Positions 20,166-29,906 of a DNA stretch of 64,000 nt are shown piece by piece (positions within the stretch are counted from its first letter, which is position 1; each line of letters starts with the position of its first letter). Origin of the DNA: an uncultured Pelagibacteraceae bacterium (GTDB lineage: Bacteria; Pseudomonadota; Alphaproteobacteria; Pelagibacterales; Pelagibacteraceae). The translations under genes and the position numbers were made by a program. The notes under the pieces are model-generated. The model ran no database searches. It was not told where the DNA came from and was given only the letters and a program-made list of their open reading frames with translations. The stretch covers positions 48,486-112,485 of the forward strand of contig CACKCM010000002.1 in the NCBI GenBank assembly GCA_902598735.1, in the 5' to 3' direction.

Positions 20166-21199
20166 TAATAACTATTTTCCTCAAGTTTTTTAGATAATTC
20201 AGCTATATTATCTGGTGGCCAATTAGGAATTTCCATTCCTAAATATAAAGACATGGTATTAAGAACTTCTTTAATCTCATTAAGTGATTTTCTCCCAAAA
20301 TTTGGCGTTCTTAACATCTCTGGCTCAGTTTTTTGAACTAAATCCCCTATATAAATTATATTATCATTTTTTAAACAATTCATAGATCTGACTGATAGCT
20401 CGAGTTCTTCAACTCTTTTTAATAAATTTCTATTAAATTCTGGCTCTGAAGATTTAACCTCTTTAACAACTTCTTGCGGATCTTCAAAATTAACAAACAT
20501 TGATAATTGATCTTGAAAAATTCTTGCAGAGTATGCAATAGCATCTTCTGCGTCAACAGTTCCATTTGTTTCTACAGTCATTATCAATTTATCATAATCT
20601 AAAGTGCTTCCGGCTCTTGTATTTTCAACAGAAAATGAAACTTTTTTAACAGGACTAAAAAGTGAGTCTATAGATATTAATCCTAAAGGACTGTCTTCAG
20701 ATTTATTTTTAGGGGCTTGAACATAACCTTTTCCAGTGCTTACCATCAATTCCATGTGAAAATTAGTTTTTTCATCTAAATTACAGATAGTTTGTTCTGG
20801 ATTTAAGATTTCTACTTCAGGAACTAGAGTTATATCTTTTGCTTTTACTTCTTTTGGACCTTTTATATCTAAAATAATTTTTTTTGGTGACGAAGATGAA
20901 GATTTAATTGCTAAATTTTTTACATTTAGAACTATATCTGTAACATCCTCTCTTACACCTTTTATTGAGGAAAATTCATGCAAAACTCCATCTATCTGAA
21001 GAGCTGTAACAGCTGCACCTTGTATTGATGAAAGTAAAATTCTTCGTAATGAATTGCCGATAGTTTGACCAAAACCTTTCTCTAGCGGCTCAGCAACCAC
21101 TTTTGCTATAGTCTTATCTTCGTTACTTGTAATATCTAATTTGTTTGGTTTTATTAAAGCTTTCCAATTTTTATCTATAATTGTAGTTGTGGTTTGCAT
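20165..21199 (-). CDS. rpoA: RNA polymerase alpha subunit
   Basis: RpoA starts RNA polymerase assembly (N-terminal domain, to about residue 240) and contacts promoter DNA and activators (C-terminal domain, about 255-330). The 344-residue protein shows [22 protein letters not shown] in the N-terminal domain and [23 protein letters not shown] in the C-terminal domain. A strong ribosome-binding site AAGGAG (21207-21212 on the minus strand) lies 7 nt before the ATG, inside the end of rpsK. This suggests higher initiation at rpoA than at the coupled neighbours. Confidence 0.98.
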   Translation of the reverse strand: MQTTTTIIDKNWKALIKPNKLDITSNEDKTIAKVVAEPLEKGFGQTIGNSLRRILLSSIQGAAVTALQIDGVLHEFSSIKGVREDVTDIVLNVKNLAIKSSSSSPKKIILDIKGPKEVKAKDITLVPEVEILNPEQTICNLDEKTNFHMELMVSTGKGYVQAPKNKSEDSPLGLISIDSLFSPVKKVSFSVENTRAGSTLDYDKLIMTVETNGTVDAEDAIAYSARIFQDQLSMFVNFEDPQEVVKEVKSSEPEFNRNLLKRVEELELSVRSMNCLKNDNIIYIGDLVQKTEPEMLRTPNFGRKSLNEIKEVLNTMSLYLGMEIPNWPPDNIAELSKKLEENSY

Positions 21200-21643
21200 T
21201 TATACTCTCCTTCTCTTTGGTGGCCTTGCTCCATTATGGGGCATAGGTGTTGTGTCCTTTATTGATAAAATTTTAAAACCTCTTGACTGTAAAGATCTTA
21301 ATGCAGTTTCACGACCAGATCCTGGGCCCTTTACCTGTACTGTTAAAGTTCTTAATCCTTGCTCAAACGCTTTTGCACCAGCATCATCTGCTGCAACTTG
21401 AGCTGCATATGGTGTTGATTTTCTCGATCCTTTAAAACCTTTAGCACCAGCTGATGACCAAGAAATAATATTTCCATTCTCATCAGCAATTGAAATAATT
21501 GTATTATTGAAAGTTGAATAAACATACGCAATACCAGAAGTGATATTCTTTTTTACTTTTTTCTTTTTTTTAAATGTAGAAATTTTTTTTGTTTCTACAT
21601 TCTTGTCATTTTTTTTCTCAGGTGTTTCGTTCTTTTTGTTCAT
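21200..21643 (-). CDS. rpsK: 30S ribosomal protein S11 with Lys-rich N-terminal extension
   Basis: S11 lies on the 30S platform near the mRNA exit. The 147-residue product contains the complete core from about residue 35: [49 protein letters not shown] and the end [18 protein letters not shown]. It is about 18 residues longer than the usual 129, because of an extra Lys/Glu/Asn-rich segment at the start. No later start codon would remove the extension, so I keep the ATG at 21643. It sits between rpsM and rpoA. Confidence 0.96.
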   Translation of the reverse strand: MNKKNETPEKKNDKNVETKKISTFKKKKKVKKNITSGIAYVYSTFNNTIISIADENGNIISWSSAGAKGFKGSRKSTPYAAQVAADDAGAKAFEQGLRTLTVQVKGPGSGRETALRSLQSRGFKILSIKDTTPMPHNGARPPKRRRV

Positions 21644-21649
21644 TAATTT

Positions 21650-22033
21650 TTACTTTTTAAGAGGAGTTAATTTTTTACCTGCAATGGCAATAGCTTTACC
21701 TTTACGCGTTCTAGCATTACATTGAGTTCTCTGACCTCTAACTGGTAGCTTCTTTTTATGCCTTGTTCCTCTGTAACATGCTAAATCAACTAACCTTTTA
21801 ATATTGATTGAAACTTCTCTTCTTAAATCACCTTCCACTTTATAATTAGCATCGATAAACTCTCTTATTTTTAAAACCTGTTCTTCAGATAAATCATTAA
21901 CTCTTTTTGATGTGGGGATATTTAATTTTTTACAAATTTTTTTTGAAGCGAAAGGGCCTATTCCATGTATATATGTTAAAGCGATACTAACAACTTTATT
22001 CTGTGGAATGTTTATTCCTGCTATACGCGCCAT
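21650..22033 (-). CDS. rpsM: 30S ribosomal protein S13
   Basis: S13 is in the 30S head and forms bridges to the 50S subunit. The 127-residue product has [25 protein letters not shown] at the start and [19 protein letters not shown] near the end, a standard length. It is followed by rpsK 6 nt downstream. Between adk and rpsM there are only 52 nt, so the rpmJ (L36) gene found here in many bacteria is not at this place. Confidence 0.97.
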   Translation of the reverse strand: MARIAGINIPQNKVVSIALTYIHGIGPFASKKICKKLNIPTSKRVNDLSEEQVLKIREFIDANYKVEGDLRREVSINIKRLVDLACYRGTRHKKKLPVRGQRTQCNARTRKGKAIAIAGKKLTPLKK

Positions 22034-22085
22034 AAGATTTATGAGTTTAAGTTACTGCGTATTTATATTAAGTAATCATTTAAAG

Positions 22086-22658
22086 TCAACCCTTGATACC
22101 TTCAATTAAACCGCTAATTTCTTCATTAATTTCGGTAATAGATGCCTCACCATTAACAACTTTGAGTAAATCTGATTTCTTGTAATAATCAATGACAGGC
22201 TCAATAGATTTTTCATAAGTCATAAATCTTTTAATAGCTATTTCATTTCTATCATCATCTCTGTTTTCTAAACTTTTACGTTCTAATATTCTTTTTTTTA
22301 TAGTTTCTAAGCTAACAGAAAGTTTTAATACTATTTTTATTTTTTGATTATTTTTATTTAAAAGATCGTTTAAGTTGATTGCCTGGTCTAAATTTCTTGG
22401 ATATCCATCAAAGATAAGTCTACTTTTATAGACTTCTGATGAAACATATTTATCAAGTAAAGAACTAACGATTTCGTCAGAAACTAATTCACCTGAATTT
22501 ATGATTGATGAAATCTTATATCCTAAATCTGTTTTATTAGATATCTCTTTACGTAAGAGTTCACCAGTCGATAATTGATGCAAGTTATATTTTTTTGATA
22601 AATATTTTGACTGAGTTCCTTTACCTGCGCCTGGTGGACCAAAAATAACTATATTCAT
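22086..22658 (-). CDS. adk: Adenylate kinase, short LID form
   Basis: Adk interconverts AMP, ADP and ATP in the cytoplasm. The 190-residue protein has the P-loop GPPGAGKGT (residues 7-15), the AMP-binding STGELLRKEI and FDGYPRN segments, and a short LID around residue 125 instead of the long 30-residue LID, as in many alphaproteobacteria. It lies 12 nt after secY, the classic secY-adk pair. It starts with ATG at 22658. Confidence 0.96.
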   Translation of the reverse strand: MNIVIFGPPGAGKGTQSKYLSKKYNLHQLSTGELLRKEISNKTDLGYKISSIINSGELVSDEIVSSLLDKYVSSEVYKSRLIFDGYPRNLDQAINLNDLLNKNNQKIKIVLKLSVSLETIKKRILERKSLENRDDDRNEIAIKRFMTYEKSIEPVIDYYKKSDLLKVVNGEASITEINEEISGLIEGIKG

Positions 22659-22670
22659 TATTTTTATTAC

Positions 22671-23975
22671 TTATTTTCCAAACTTTGTTTTTCTTATTAG
22701 AGACTCGTACTGAGAACTCATTAATCTTGTTTGAACTTGTGTAACCGTATCCATTGCCACTACAACAACAATCAATATAGACGTTCCGCCAAGATAAAAT
22801 GGAATAGGATATTTAGCAATTAAAAATTCAGGCATTAAACATACAAATGTCAAGTATAATGCGCCAACTGTAGTTAATCTCATCAAAATAGTATCAATAT
22901 ATTCCGCTGTTCTTTCTCCAGGTCTTATTCCAGGGATATAGCCGCCATATTTTCTTAAATTTTCAGCAGTCTCTTTTGGGTTAAAGACTATTGAAGTATA
23001 AAAAAAAGAAAAGAAGATTATCCCTGACGCATACAAAAGCATATATAATGGTTGACCCTGGGTAAACATAGAGGATATTTTCAAAAAAGTATCTGACTCT
23101 GCAAATCCAAAATTAGATATAGTAATTGGCAATAACAACAAAGCTGATGCAAAAATTGCTGGAATAACTCCGGCAGTATTAATCTTTAATGGTAAATGAG
23201 AGGACTCACCACCATACATTTTATTTCCAACTTGTCTCTTAGGATAATTTATCAATATTTTTCTCATAGCTCGCTCAAAAAAAACAATAAATAATACTGT
23301 TAATATTACTAAAACAAATATTCCGACAATCATTAAAGCGGATAATGCACCTGTTCTTCCTAGCTCGAAAGTAGAAGCTAAAGCTCTTGGAATTTCAGCA
23401 ACTATTCCTGAAAAAATTATTAATGAAATTCCATTTCCAACACCTCGTAATGTAATTTGTTCACCTAACCACATTAAAAATGTTGTACCAGCAACTAAAG
23501 AGATTGTTGTAATGATTCTAAATGAAGCACCTGGTTCTATCACTAAACTCCCTGCGTTTTCTAATCCTACTGATACACCATAACCTTGTAATATTGCTAT
23601 TAATACAGTTCCATATCTTGTAATTTGCGTAATTTTTTTTCTACCAACCTCGCCTTGTTCTTTTAAATTTTTAAAGTAGTCAGAAACTCCTGTTAAAAGC
23701 TGAACAATGATAGATGAAGATATATATGGCATAATTCCAAGAGCAAATATTGCCATTCTAGTTACTGCACCACCTGAAAACATGTTAAACATACCTAATA
23801 ATCCTTTTTGACTAGAGGCCATTATTTCTTTCAATGCAGATGGATCAATACCAGCTAAAGGTACATACGTTCCAAGCCTGTAAATTGCCAGAATAAGTAT
23901 AGTAAATAAAATTCTATTTTTAAGATCTTTCGCCTGACTAAAAGCTCCTGCTGTATTTAAAGTTTCCGAAGACAT
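22671..23975 (-). CDS. secY: Protein translocase subunit SecY
   Basis: SecY forms the protein-conducting channel of the inner membrane with SecE and SecG. The 434-residue product has about ten membrane helices and the plug/loop landmarks: RLGTYVPLAGID near the N-terminus, GGAVTRMAIFALGIMPYISSSIIVQL in helix 2, and the large cytoplasmic loop with NPKETAENLRKYGGYIPGIRPGERT. It is placed between rplO and adk as in other spc clusters. Confidence 0.97.
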   Translation of the reverse strand: MSSETLNTAGAFSQAKDLKNRILFTILILAIYRLGTYVPLAGIDPSALKEIMASSQKGLLGMFNMFSGGAVTRMAIFALGIMPYISSSIIVQLLTGVSDYFKNLKEQGEVGRKKITQITRYGTVLIAILQGYGVSVGLENAGSLVIEPGASFRIITTISLVAGTTFLMWLGEQITLRGVGNGISLIIFSGIVAEIPRALASTFELGRTGALSALMIVGIFVLVILTVLFIVFFERAMRKILINYPKRQVGNKMYGGESSHLPLKINTAGVIPAIFASALLLLPITISNFGFAESDTFLKISSMFTQGQPLYMLLYASGIIFFSFFYTSIVFNPKETAENLRKYGGYIPGIRPGERTAEYIDTILMRLTTVGALYLTFVCLMPEFLIAKYPIPFYLGGTSILIVVVVAMDTVTQVQTRLMSSQYESLIRKTKFGK

Positions 23976-23981
23976 TATAGA

Positions 23982-24434
23982 TTATTTTTTGATTATATTT
24001 ATTTTTCCACCAGCTTTAGAAATTTTTTCGGCTGCTTGTTTTGAAGCATAGTGAGCAGAAATTTCAACATTTTTTTTAATTTCACCTCCGCCAAGGATTT
24101 TAAGCTTAAGGTACTTTTTATTTACTAGTTTTTTTTGTTTTAAAATATTTAAGTCAATCATGTTTTTTAAATCATTTTTTTTTACCTCAAGCATATTTTG
24201 TATTCTCGATAAATTCAAAATAGCGATTTTTTTTGATTTAATTGATTTAAAACCTCTTTTAGGAAGCCTTCTGTATAATGGCATTTGACCTCCTTCAAAA
24301 CTTTTAATTGCTACTCCTGATCTAGATTTTTGCCCTTTATGACCACGAGAAGAAGTTTTTCCTTTACCAGAACCAATGCCTCTTCCTACTCTAATTTTTT
24401 TTTTATTATTTTTAACTAAACTATTTAATTCCAT
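23982..24434 (-). CDS. rplO: 50S ribosomal protein L15
   Basis: L15 binds 23S rRNA late in 50S assembly. The 150-residue product contains the glycine/arginine-rich start RVGRGIGSGKGKTSSRGHKGQKSR and the GGQMPLYRRLPKRGFKS motif. It begins only 2 nt after the rpsE stop, so no rpmD (L30) gene fits between the two, where it usually lies. The C-terminal part is lysine-rich but otherwise normal. Confidence 0.96.
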   Translation of the reverse strand: MELNSLVKNNKKKIRVGRGIGSGKGKTSSRGHKGQKSRSGVAIKSFEGGQMPLYRRLPKRGFKSIKSKKIAILNLSRIQNMLEVKKNDLKNMIDLNILKQKKLVNKKYLKLKILGGGEIKKNVEISAHYASKQAAEKISKAGGKINIIKK

Positions 24435-24436
24435 AA

Positions 24437-24958
24437 TTATTTTTCTTCTCTTTTTAATACTATTTCCGAAATTTTCTTTCCTCTAATAGTTGATAAAGAT
24501 TTAGGTGAGTTTTGAGATCTTAATCCATTTACACATGCTTTTAAAACATTGTGTGGATTTGCAGATCCAAGAGATTTTGCAACAACGTCTTGGATTCCTA
24601 ATACTTCACATACAGATCTTATTGCACCACCAGCAATTATACCAGTTCCAGCTGGAGCTGTTCTCAAAAAAACTTTTCCTGATCCATTTTTTCCTTTAAC
24701 ATCATGATGTAAAGTTCTTCCTTCTTTTAATGGAATTTTTATTTGATTTCTTTTAGCAACCTCAGTAGCTTTTTTTATAGCATCTGGCACTTGTTTAGAT
24801 TTACCTTGACCGATTCCTACTGAACCTTTTTGATTTCCCACAACAACTAATGCTGCAAAACCAAATCTACGTCCACCTTTTACAACCTTTGTTATTCTAT
24901 TAATTGCAACTAATTTTTCTTTAAATTCAGTCTCAATCTTTTTGTTATTTTCACTCAT
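24437..24958 (-). CDS. rpsE: 30S ribosomal protein S5
   Basis: S5 helps decoding fidelity and mRNA unwinding on the 30S subunit. The 173-residue product has the N-terminal double-stranded RNA-binding fold ([25 protein letters not shown]) and the C-terminal domain with [29 protein letters not shown]. Its ATG is 1 nt after the rplR stop, consistent with coupled translation. Confidence 0.97.
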   Translation of the reverse strand: MSENNKKIETEFKEKLVAINRITKVVKGGRRFGFAALVVVGNQKGSVGIGQGKSKQVPDAIKKATEVAKRNQIKIPLKEGRTLHHDVKGKNGSGKVFLRTAPAGTGIIAGGAIRSVCEVLGIQDVVAKSLGSANPHNVLKACVNGLRSQNSPKSLSTIRGKKISEIVLKREEK

Positions 24959-24959
24959 T

Positions 24960-25313
24960 CTAAAATTTCAATCCATTTTTTCTTAAACTTTCAGCAAATG
25001 CCTTTACTCTTCCATGATATCTATAACTTCCACGATCAAAATAGACCTCGCTGATATTTTTTTGTTTAGCTCTTTGAGCTAAAGTTTCTCCTATTAATTT
25101 TGAGATTTCTATTTTTTTATTTCTATTTTTTCTTATTTCTTTTTCTATTGATGAAGCTGAAACTAAAGTTTTTCTTGCTTTGTCATCAATAATTTGAGCT
25201 GATAAATTTCTTAGGGATTTTGAAACTGAAACACGTAGTCTGTTCGAGCTCACTTCTCGAAGTTTTTTTCTATTTCTTTTTTTACGCTTAATTTTTGTAT
25301 TTAATTTTTTCAT
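24960..25313 (-). CDS. rplR: 50S ribosomal protein L18
   Basis: L18 binds 5S rRNA. The 117-residue product has [20 protein letters not shown] near the start, and [27 protein letters not shown] at the end, which is the family's typical carboxyl terminus. The start ATG shares a base with the rplF stop (TAATG). The N-terminus is very rich in Lys and Arg. Confidence 0.96.
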   Translation of the reverse strand: MKKLNTKIKRKKRNRKKLREVSSNRLRVSVSKSLRNLSAQIIDDKARKTLVSASSIEKEIRKNRNKKIEISKLIGETLAQRAKQKNISEVYFDRGSYRYHGRVKAFAESLRKNGLKF

Positions 25314-25855
25314 TATTTTTTCTTGCCCTCTTTCCTTAAAACAAATTGGCCTTTTTCTTTGATGCCTTTTGCTTTATAAGGCTCTACAGGCTTAAAGTTT
25401 TTAATATCTGCGGCAATTTTTGAAACTAAATCTTTATCTACTCCATTAATCTTAATGATTGTTTGTTTTTCCACAGTTATTTTAATATCTTTAGGAATTT
25501 TAAAATTTACATCATGACTGAAACCAATTTGTAGATTTAAAATTTCACCTTTTAAATTTGCTCTAAAACCCACTCCACTTAATTCAAGTATTTTTTCATG
25601 TCCTGAAGAAACTCCTCTTACAGCATTATTAATTAAACTTCTATAAGTCCCCCACATAATAGAAGTTTTTTTATCGATCTTTGGTATTATAGGTCTTAAT
25701 TGAAATTCACTTTCGTTAATTTTAGTAGAAAAAATTTTATCGTTTATTGTTAATTTTTTTGTACCTTTTGGACCTGTAATTGTTAAATTTGCCCCTTCAA
25801 TTTTTATTGAAGACTCTTTAGGTATTACTATATTTTTCTTTCCTATTTTAGACAT
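25313..25855 (-). CDS. rplF: 50S ribosomal protein L6
   Basis: L6 lies at the base of the L7/L12 stalk near the factor-binding site. The 180-residue product has two repeated alpha/beta domains, with MSKIGKKNIVIP at the start and the C-terminal signature PEPYKAKGIKE in the variant form PVEPYKAKGIKEKGQF. The start overlaps the rpsH stop and the stop overlaps the rplR start, both as TAATG. Confidence 0.96.
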   Translation of the reverse strand: MSKIGKKNIVIPKESSIKIEGANLTITGPKGTKKLTINDKIFSTKINESEFQLRPIIPKIDKKTSIMWGTYRSLINNAVRGVSSGHEKILELSGVGFRANLKGEILNLQIGFSHDVNFKIPKDIKITVEKQTIIKINGVDKDLVSKIAADIKNFKPVEPYKAKGIKEKGQFVLRKEGKKK

Positions 25856-26253
25856 TAAAACACCCTACAAATTATTTCTCCACCAACATTATTTTTTCTA
25901 GCCTCAGAATCACTCATTACTCCTTTAGGTGTTGATAGAATAGCAAGACCTAAACCATTCATCACTTTAGGTATGCTTGTAGCTCTTGAGTATACTCTTC
26001 TACCAGGTTTAGATATTCTCTTAATTTCTTTTATAACAGGATCCCCTTCAAAGTATTTTAAAGAAATTTTTAAACTAGTTTTATTGTTCTCAGTTTTTTC
26101 AATAAAATAATCTTTTATATATCCTTCATTTTTAAGTATTTCCAAAATATTTTTTCTAAATTTTGATGAGGGAATTACTACAGAGTTTAATGATCTTAAT
26201 TGACCATTTCGAATTCTTGAAAACATATCTCCTATTGGATCTGTAAATGTCAT
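25855..26253 (-). CDS. rpsH: 30S ribosomal protein S8
   Basis: S8 binds helix 21 of 16S rRNA and in E. coli represses its own operon. The 132-residue product contains DPIGDMFSRIRNGQLR at the start and the C-terminal STPKGVMSDSEARKNNVGGEIICRVF. An AGGAGA ribosome-binding site lies a few bases before the ATG. The gap to rpsN is only 7 nt. Confidence 0.96.
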   Translation of the reverse strand: MTFTDPIGDMFSRIRNGQLRSLNSVVIPSSKFRKNILEILKNEGYIKDYFIEKTENNKTSLKISLKYFEGDPVIKEIKRISKPGRRVYSRATSIPKVMNGLGLAILSTPKGVMSDSEARKNNVGGEIICRVF

Positions 26254-26260
26254 ATTTCTC

Positions 26261-26566
26261 CTACCAGCTCGATTTTGTTATTCCAGGAATTTTGCCAGAA
26301 GAAGCCATATCTCTAAGCGCAATTCTTGATATTTTTAATTTTCTATAAACACCGTGAGGTCTCCCTGAAACTTCACATCTATTTCTGATTCTTATTTTAG
26401 CAGAATTTTTAGGAAGCTTATTCAATTTCAATTGAGCTTCAAATCTTTCTGATAATTCTATTTTTTTATTGTTAATTATCTTTTTTAACGCAGCTCTTTT
26501 TTTTGCGTACCTCTTTACTAGTTTAATTCTTTTTAAATTTTTTTGTATTGCGCTTGTTTTAGCCAT
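26261..26566 (-). CDS. rpsN: 30S ribosomal protein S14, zinc-independent type
   Basis: S14 lies in the 30S head. The 101-residue product is the longer form without the CXXC zinc pairs: the only landmark cysteine is in RIRNRCEVSGRPHGVYRKLKISRIALRDMA, the standard C- form. It lies between rplE and rpsH, as expected for the spc cluster. Confidence 0.96.
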   Translation of the reverse strand: MAKTSAIQKNLKRIKLVKRYAKKRAALKKIINNKKIELSERFEAQLKLNKLPKNSAKIRIRNRCEVSGRPHGVYRKLKISRIALRDMASSGKIPGITKSSW

Positions 26567-26573
26567 TTTTACC

Positions 26574-27125
26574 TCAGTTTTTTTTATCGTTTATTGGAAA
26601 ATTAAATTCTTTTAAAAGTTCTAGAGTACTATTTTTATTTTTACTATTAGTTACAATTGTTATGTCTAAGCCTCTAATTTTGTCTACCTTATCAAAATTT
26701 ACTTCTGGAAAGATAATATGCTCCTTAATACCGAAAGAATAATTAAAAGAATTATCTATTCCCTTGGATGATAGACCTCTAAAATCTTTAATTCTTGGTA
26801 ATGCAATATTTACTAAACGATCTATAAATTCATACATTTTATTAGATCTTAATGTAACTTTTAAGCCAGCATTAGAACCTTTTCTAGTTTTAAAATTAGA
26901 AATAGATTTTTTAAATTTAGTTATAATTGGTTTCTGTCCAGTTATTAAACTTAAATCATCTGTACAAGCTTTTAATTTTTTTCCATCAGATGCATCTTCC
27001 CCTAAGCCCATATTAAGTATTATCTTATCAATCTTAGGAACCTGATGTTTATTTTTTACAGAAAGCTTGTTCTTTAAATTAATAATCATTTCTTTGTCGT
27101 AAGCTATTTTTAATCTAGGTATCAT
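26574..27125 (-). CDS. rplE: 50S ribosomal protein L5
   Basis: L5 binds 5S rRNA and contacts the P-site tRNA. The 183-residue product has KIDKIILNMGLGEDASDGK near residue 32 and FRGLSSKGIDNSFNYSFGIKEHIIFPEV later, both typical. Its ATG overlaps the rplX stop by ATGA, so the two are coupled. The protein ends without the usual fixed tail, in an Asn/Lys-rich stretch. Confidence 0.96.
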   Translation of the reverse strand: MIPRLKIAYDKEMIINLKNKLSVKNKHQVPKIDKIILNMGLGEDASDGKKLKACTDDLSLITGQKPIITKFKKSISNFKTRKGSNAGLKVTLRSNKMYEFIDRLVNIALPRIKDFRGLSSKGIDNSFNYSFGIKEHIIFPEVNFDKVDKIRGLDITIVTNSKNKNSTLELLKEFNFPINDKKN

Positions 27126-27373
27126 TTTTTATTAGTTGTTTTTTTTTCCTTTGATTTAATATCAATATTTCTAACATTTGACTGATGAATAAAATTTTCT
27201 TTTGAAATTATTCCCCCTTTATTTTCTTTTGTAGGCTTCAAATGTTTTTTAATCATATTAATTGCTTTTATTTTTACTTTTTTTAATTTTCTATCAATTT
27301 CTAAAATTTCACCTGTTTTACCTTTGTCTTTTCCAGAAATAATTTTTACTTGAACTCCTTTTTTAAGTTGCAT
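27122..27373 (-). CDS. rplX: 50S ribosomal protein L24
   Basis: L24 is an early 50S assembly protein with a KOW domain near the exit tunnel. The product is 83 or 84 residues: there are two adjacent ATG codons at 27376 and 27373. I use the second because the GGAGG at 27381-27385 is then 7 nt upstream; the first instead overlaps the rplN stop as ATGA. The KOW motif VKIISGKDKGKTGEIL is near the start. It is short, near 84 instead of about 104 residues. Confidence 0.93.
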   Translation of the reverse strand: MQLKKGVQVKIISGKDKGKTGEILEIDRKLKKVKIKAINMIKKHLKPTKENKGGIISKENFIHQSNVRNIDIKSKEKKTTNKK

Positions 27374-27741
27374 CATAATACCTCCGGTGCCAATGAAATT
27401 ATCTTAGTATGACCTTTTGATCTTAGCTCTCTAGTTACCGGACCAAAAATTCTTGTACCTATAGGTTCACCTTTGTCGTCTGTTAAAACCACAGCGTTAG
27501 TATCAAATTGAACTTTTGATCCATCCTCTCTATAAATTTCTTTTCTTGTTCTAACTACCACAGCTTTATGAACTGCTCCTTTTTTAACTTTACCTTTTGG
27601 AATTGCATCTTTTACGCTTATTACAATTATATCACCTACTGATGCGTATCTTCTCTTTGATCCTCCAAGAACCTTTATACATTCCACTCTTTTAGCTCCA
27701 GTATTATCTGCGACTGTTAATTCTGTTTGAATCTGTATCAT
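27373..27741 (-). CDS. rplN: 50S ribosomal protein L14
   Basis: L14 forms an intersubunit bridge and is the docking site of ribosome silencing factor. The 122-residue product contains [43 protein letters not shown] at the start and [13 protein letters not shown] near the end. It overlaps both neighbours, rpsQ and rplX, by four bases or fewer. Confidence 0.97.
   Translation of the reverse strand: MIQIQTELTVADNTGAKRVECIKVLGGSKRRYASVGDIIVISVKDAIPKGKVKKGAVHKAVVVRTRKEIYREDGSKVQFDTNAVVLTDDKGEPIGTRIFGPVTRELRSKGHTKIISLAPEVL
27381..27385 (-). promoter_or_regulatory. Strong Shine-Dalgarno site for rplX, inside rplN
   Basis: The minus strand reads GGAGG here, within the last codons of rplN. It lies 4 nt before the first and 7 nt before the second of two adjacent ATG codons. 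A full anti-16S match is uncommon in this AT-rich window, where most starts depend on overlap with the previous stop, so this site probably sets independent initiation of L24. Confidence 0.6.
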
Positions 27742-27968
27742 TTTTCAATTACCTGCCAAGTCTTCTTTTTGGAAATCGGTTTACATTCAATTATTGAAAC
27801 TTTCTCTCCCTCTTTGAATTTATTATTTTCATCATGCGCATGATATTTTTTTGATCTTTTTATAATTTTTTCATAAAATGGATGTTTAAATTTTCTTGTC
27901 ACCTCGACGACAATGGTCTTATCATTTTTAGCACTGGTAACAGTCCCTTTTAAAATCTTTTTGGTCAT
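27738..27968 (-). CDS. rpsQ: 30S ribosomal protein S17
   Basis: S17 binds the 5' domain of 16S rRNA. The 76-residue product has [28 protein letters not shown] and [22 protein letters not shown], the standard OB-fold signature. It overlaps rpmC upstream and rplN downstream by ATGA. Confidence 0.96.
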   Translation of the reverse strand: MTKKILKGTVTSAKNDKTIVVEVTRKFKHPFYEKIIKRSKKYHAHDENNKFKEGEKVSIIECKPISKKKTWQVIEK

Positions 27969-28153
27969 TTAGTATTTTTTATATTTGTATATAATCTTGC
28001 AATACTTTTTTTTATTTGAGCATATTGTGCAGGATTATTTATTTGATTATTAATTTTTTTAAATCTTATATTGAATAAATCTTTTTTTAACAAAAGTATC
28101 TTTTTAATTGCTTGATCTTTAGTTAGCTTTTTATCTTCTATTTTTTTTGCCAT
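27965..28153 (-). CDS. rpmC: 50S ribosomal protein L29
   Basis: L29 is a small helical protein at the exit tunnel that helps bind trigger factor and SRP. The 62-residue product has the two-helix pattern, with [37 protein letters not shown] as the core signature. Its position between rplP and rpsQ confirms the call. It is divergent in sequence and lysine-rich. Confidence 0.93.
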   Translation of the reverse strand: MAKKIEDKKLTKDQAIKKILLLKKDLFNIRFKKINNQINNPAQYAQIKKSIARLYTNIKNTK

Positions 28154-28155
28154 AT

Positions 28156-28560
28156 CTATCTTTTTATAAATTTTGTTTTAATTGGTAGTTTTGCAGAAGC
28201 TTTATATAAAGCTTCTCGAGCAATTTCTTCACTAACTCCATCAATTTCAAAAATAATTCTACCTGGTTTTACTCTACAAGCGTAATACTCAGGTGAACCT
28301 TTTCCCTTTCCCATTCGTACTTCTGTCGGTTTTTTAGAAACTGGTATGTTAGGGAATATACGTGTCCAAACTTTTCCGGTTCTTTTCATGTACCTAGTTA
28401 GAGCTACTCTTGCAGCTTCAATTTGTTTTCCTATTATTCTCTCTGGTTCTATTGCTTTTAAACCAAACTGTCCATAGTTTAACTTTACAGCTCTAGATGC
28501 ATTGCCGTGAATTCTTCCCTTAAATGCTTTTCTATATTTAGTTCTTACTGGTTGTAGCAT
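28156..28560 (-). CDS. rplP: 50S ribosomal protein L16
   Basis: L16 lies near the A site and is needed for peptidyl-transferase assembly. The 134-residue protein opens with [21 protein letters not shown] and shows [29 protein letters not shown] start at the ATG at 28560, the family start, although an in-frame ATG lies ten codons upstream inside rpsC. Even so the gene overlaps rpsC by 23 nt, longer than the usual junction here. Confidence 0.95.
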   Translation of the reverse strand: MLQPVRTKYRKAFKGRIHGNASRAVKLNYGQFGLKAIEPERIIGKQIEAARVALTRYMKRTGKVWTRIFPNIPVSKKPTEVRMGKGKGSPEYYACRVKPGRIIFEIDGVSEEIAREALYKASAKLPIKTKFIKR

Positions 28561-29224
28561 TTTTAACTCTTTCCTTTTTTTCTTTTTCAACTTCTTTTGC
28601 CATTAACTCACCCTTGTAAATCCAAACTTTAACTCCAATAATACCGTATGTAGTCAAAGCCTCCGCAAAACCATAATCTATATCAGCTCTTAATGTATGT
28701 GATGGTATACTACCTTCTCTTAACCACTCTGTACGAGCTATTTCATTTCCTGCAAGTCTACCGCTCAACATAACTTTTATTCCTTTAGCATTTAACCTCA
28801 TCGCTGACTGCATTGCTCTTTTCATTGCTCTTCTATAAGCAACTCTTTTTACCAACTGTTGGGCTATGTTTTCAGCTACAAGATTAGAATTTAATTCTGG
28901 TTTTTTGATTTCTTTTATGTTTACATTTACGTCACCATCAGTAATTTTCATTATATTTTTTTTTATTTTTTCTATATCAGCACCTTTTTTACCAATAACA
29001 AATCCTGGTCTAGAAGTATGAATTGATACTGTGCATTTCTTAGATGACCTCTCTATAATTATCTCTGAAACACCTGAGTTGGTTATATTTTTTTTTATAT
29101 AATTTCTTATTTTAAAATCTTCTATTAAATATCTTCCGAAATCTTTCTTTTTAGCAAACCATGTAGAATCCCATCCTCTGTTGATGCCTAGACGAAGTCC
29201 TATTGGATTTATCTTCTGACCCAT
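28538..29224 (-). CDS. rpsC: 30S ribosomal protein S3
   Basis: S3 lies at the mRNA entry of the 30S subunit and has helicase activity with S4. The 228-residue product has [23 protein letters not shown] at the start, a KH domain with [20 protein letters not shown], and the C-terminal domain [41 protein letters not shown]. Start overlaps the rplV stop (TAATG). Confidence 0.97.
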   Translation of the reverse strand: MGQKINPIGLRLGINRGWDSTWFAKKKDFGRYLIEDFKIRNYIKKNITNSGVSEIIIERSSKKCTVSIHTSRPGFVIGKKGADIEKIKKNIMKITDGDVNVNIKEIKKPELNSNLVAENIAQQLVKRVAYRRAMKRAMQSAMRLNAKGIKVMLSGRLAGNEIARTEWLREGSIPSHTLRADIDYGFAEALTTYGIIGVKVWIYKGELMAKEVEKEKKERVKNATTSKN

Positions 29225-29595
29225 TATTTATTGCTCACTTTCTTCTCTTTTTTTTCTTCTAAAATTATTGTCAATCTACTAAATGGTTTTTTAATTGGAC
29301 TTGCTCGACCCTTAGCTCGCGGCCTAAATCTTTTCATAACTAAAGATTTCCCAACATATGCTTCTTTTACAAATAAATTATCTATATCGCATTGGTAATT
29401 GTTTTCAGCGTTTGAAATGGCTGACTTTACTGTCTTACTTACGTCTTTTGCAATTCTTTTTCTTGTAAACGCTAGATCTCTCAAAGCTATATCTGCTTTT
29501 TTTCCTTTGATAAAATTACAGACTAAGGCAAGTTTTCTGGGACTTGTTCTGACATTTTTATTTATTGCCTTAACTAAACTGATATTTTTTTCCAT
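29224..29595 (-). CDS. rplV: 50S ribosomal protein L22
   Basis: L22 lines the exit tunnel. The 123-residue product contains [25 protein letters not shown] at the start and the beta-hairpin end [39 protein letters not shown]. Start and stop codons overlap rpsS and rpsC respectively by one base (TAATG). A short Lys/Glu-rich tail follows the core. Confidence 0.96.
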   Translation of the reverse strand: MEKNISLVKAINKNVRTSPRKLALVCNFIKGKKADIALRDLAFTRKRIAKDVSKTVKSAISNAENNYQCDIDNLFVKEAYVGKSLVMKRFRPRAKGRASPIKKPFSRLTIILEEKKEKKVSNK

Positions 29596-29906
29596 TATTT
29601 TTTATCTCCTGTTTCTTTTGATGGTTCAGCAGCTGCAGCTTTTTTATCAGCTGGCGTATGACCTTTAAAAGTTCTTGTTGGAGCAAATTCTCCTAATTTA
29701 TGACCAACCATCTCTTCAGAAATTGTAATAGGTATAAAAGTTTTTCCATTATGTATCATAAAACTATGTCCAACAAAATCAGGTATTATAGTGGAGTTCC
29801 TAGACCAAGTTTTAATTGGTTTTTTATTTGTTGCATCTTTAAGTTTATCAATTTTTTTTAATAAACTCGGATGTACAAAAGGTCCCTTCCAAACAGATCT
29901 TGTCAT
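29595..29906 (-). CDS. rpsS: 30S ribosomal protein S19
   Basis: S19 is in the 30S head and pairs with S13. The 103-residue product shows [20 protein letters not shown] and [48 protein letters not shown] in order. It has an Ala/Lys/Glu tail of about ten residues beyond the usual end. Both junctions, to rplB and rplV, are TAATG. Confidence 0.96.
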   Translation of the reverse strand: MTRSVWKGPFVHPSLLKKIDKLKDATNKKPIKTWSRNSTIIPDFVGHSFMIHNGKTFIPITISEEMVGHKLGEFAPTRTFKGHTPADKKAAAAEPSKETGDKK

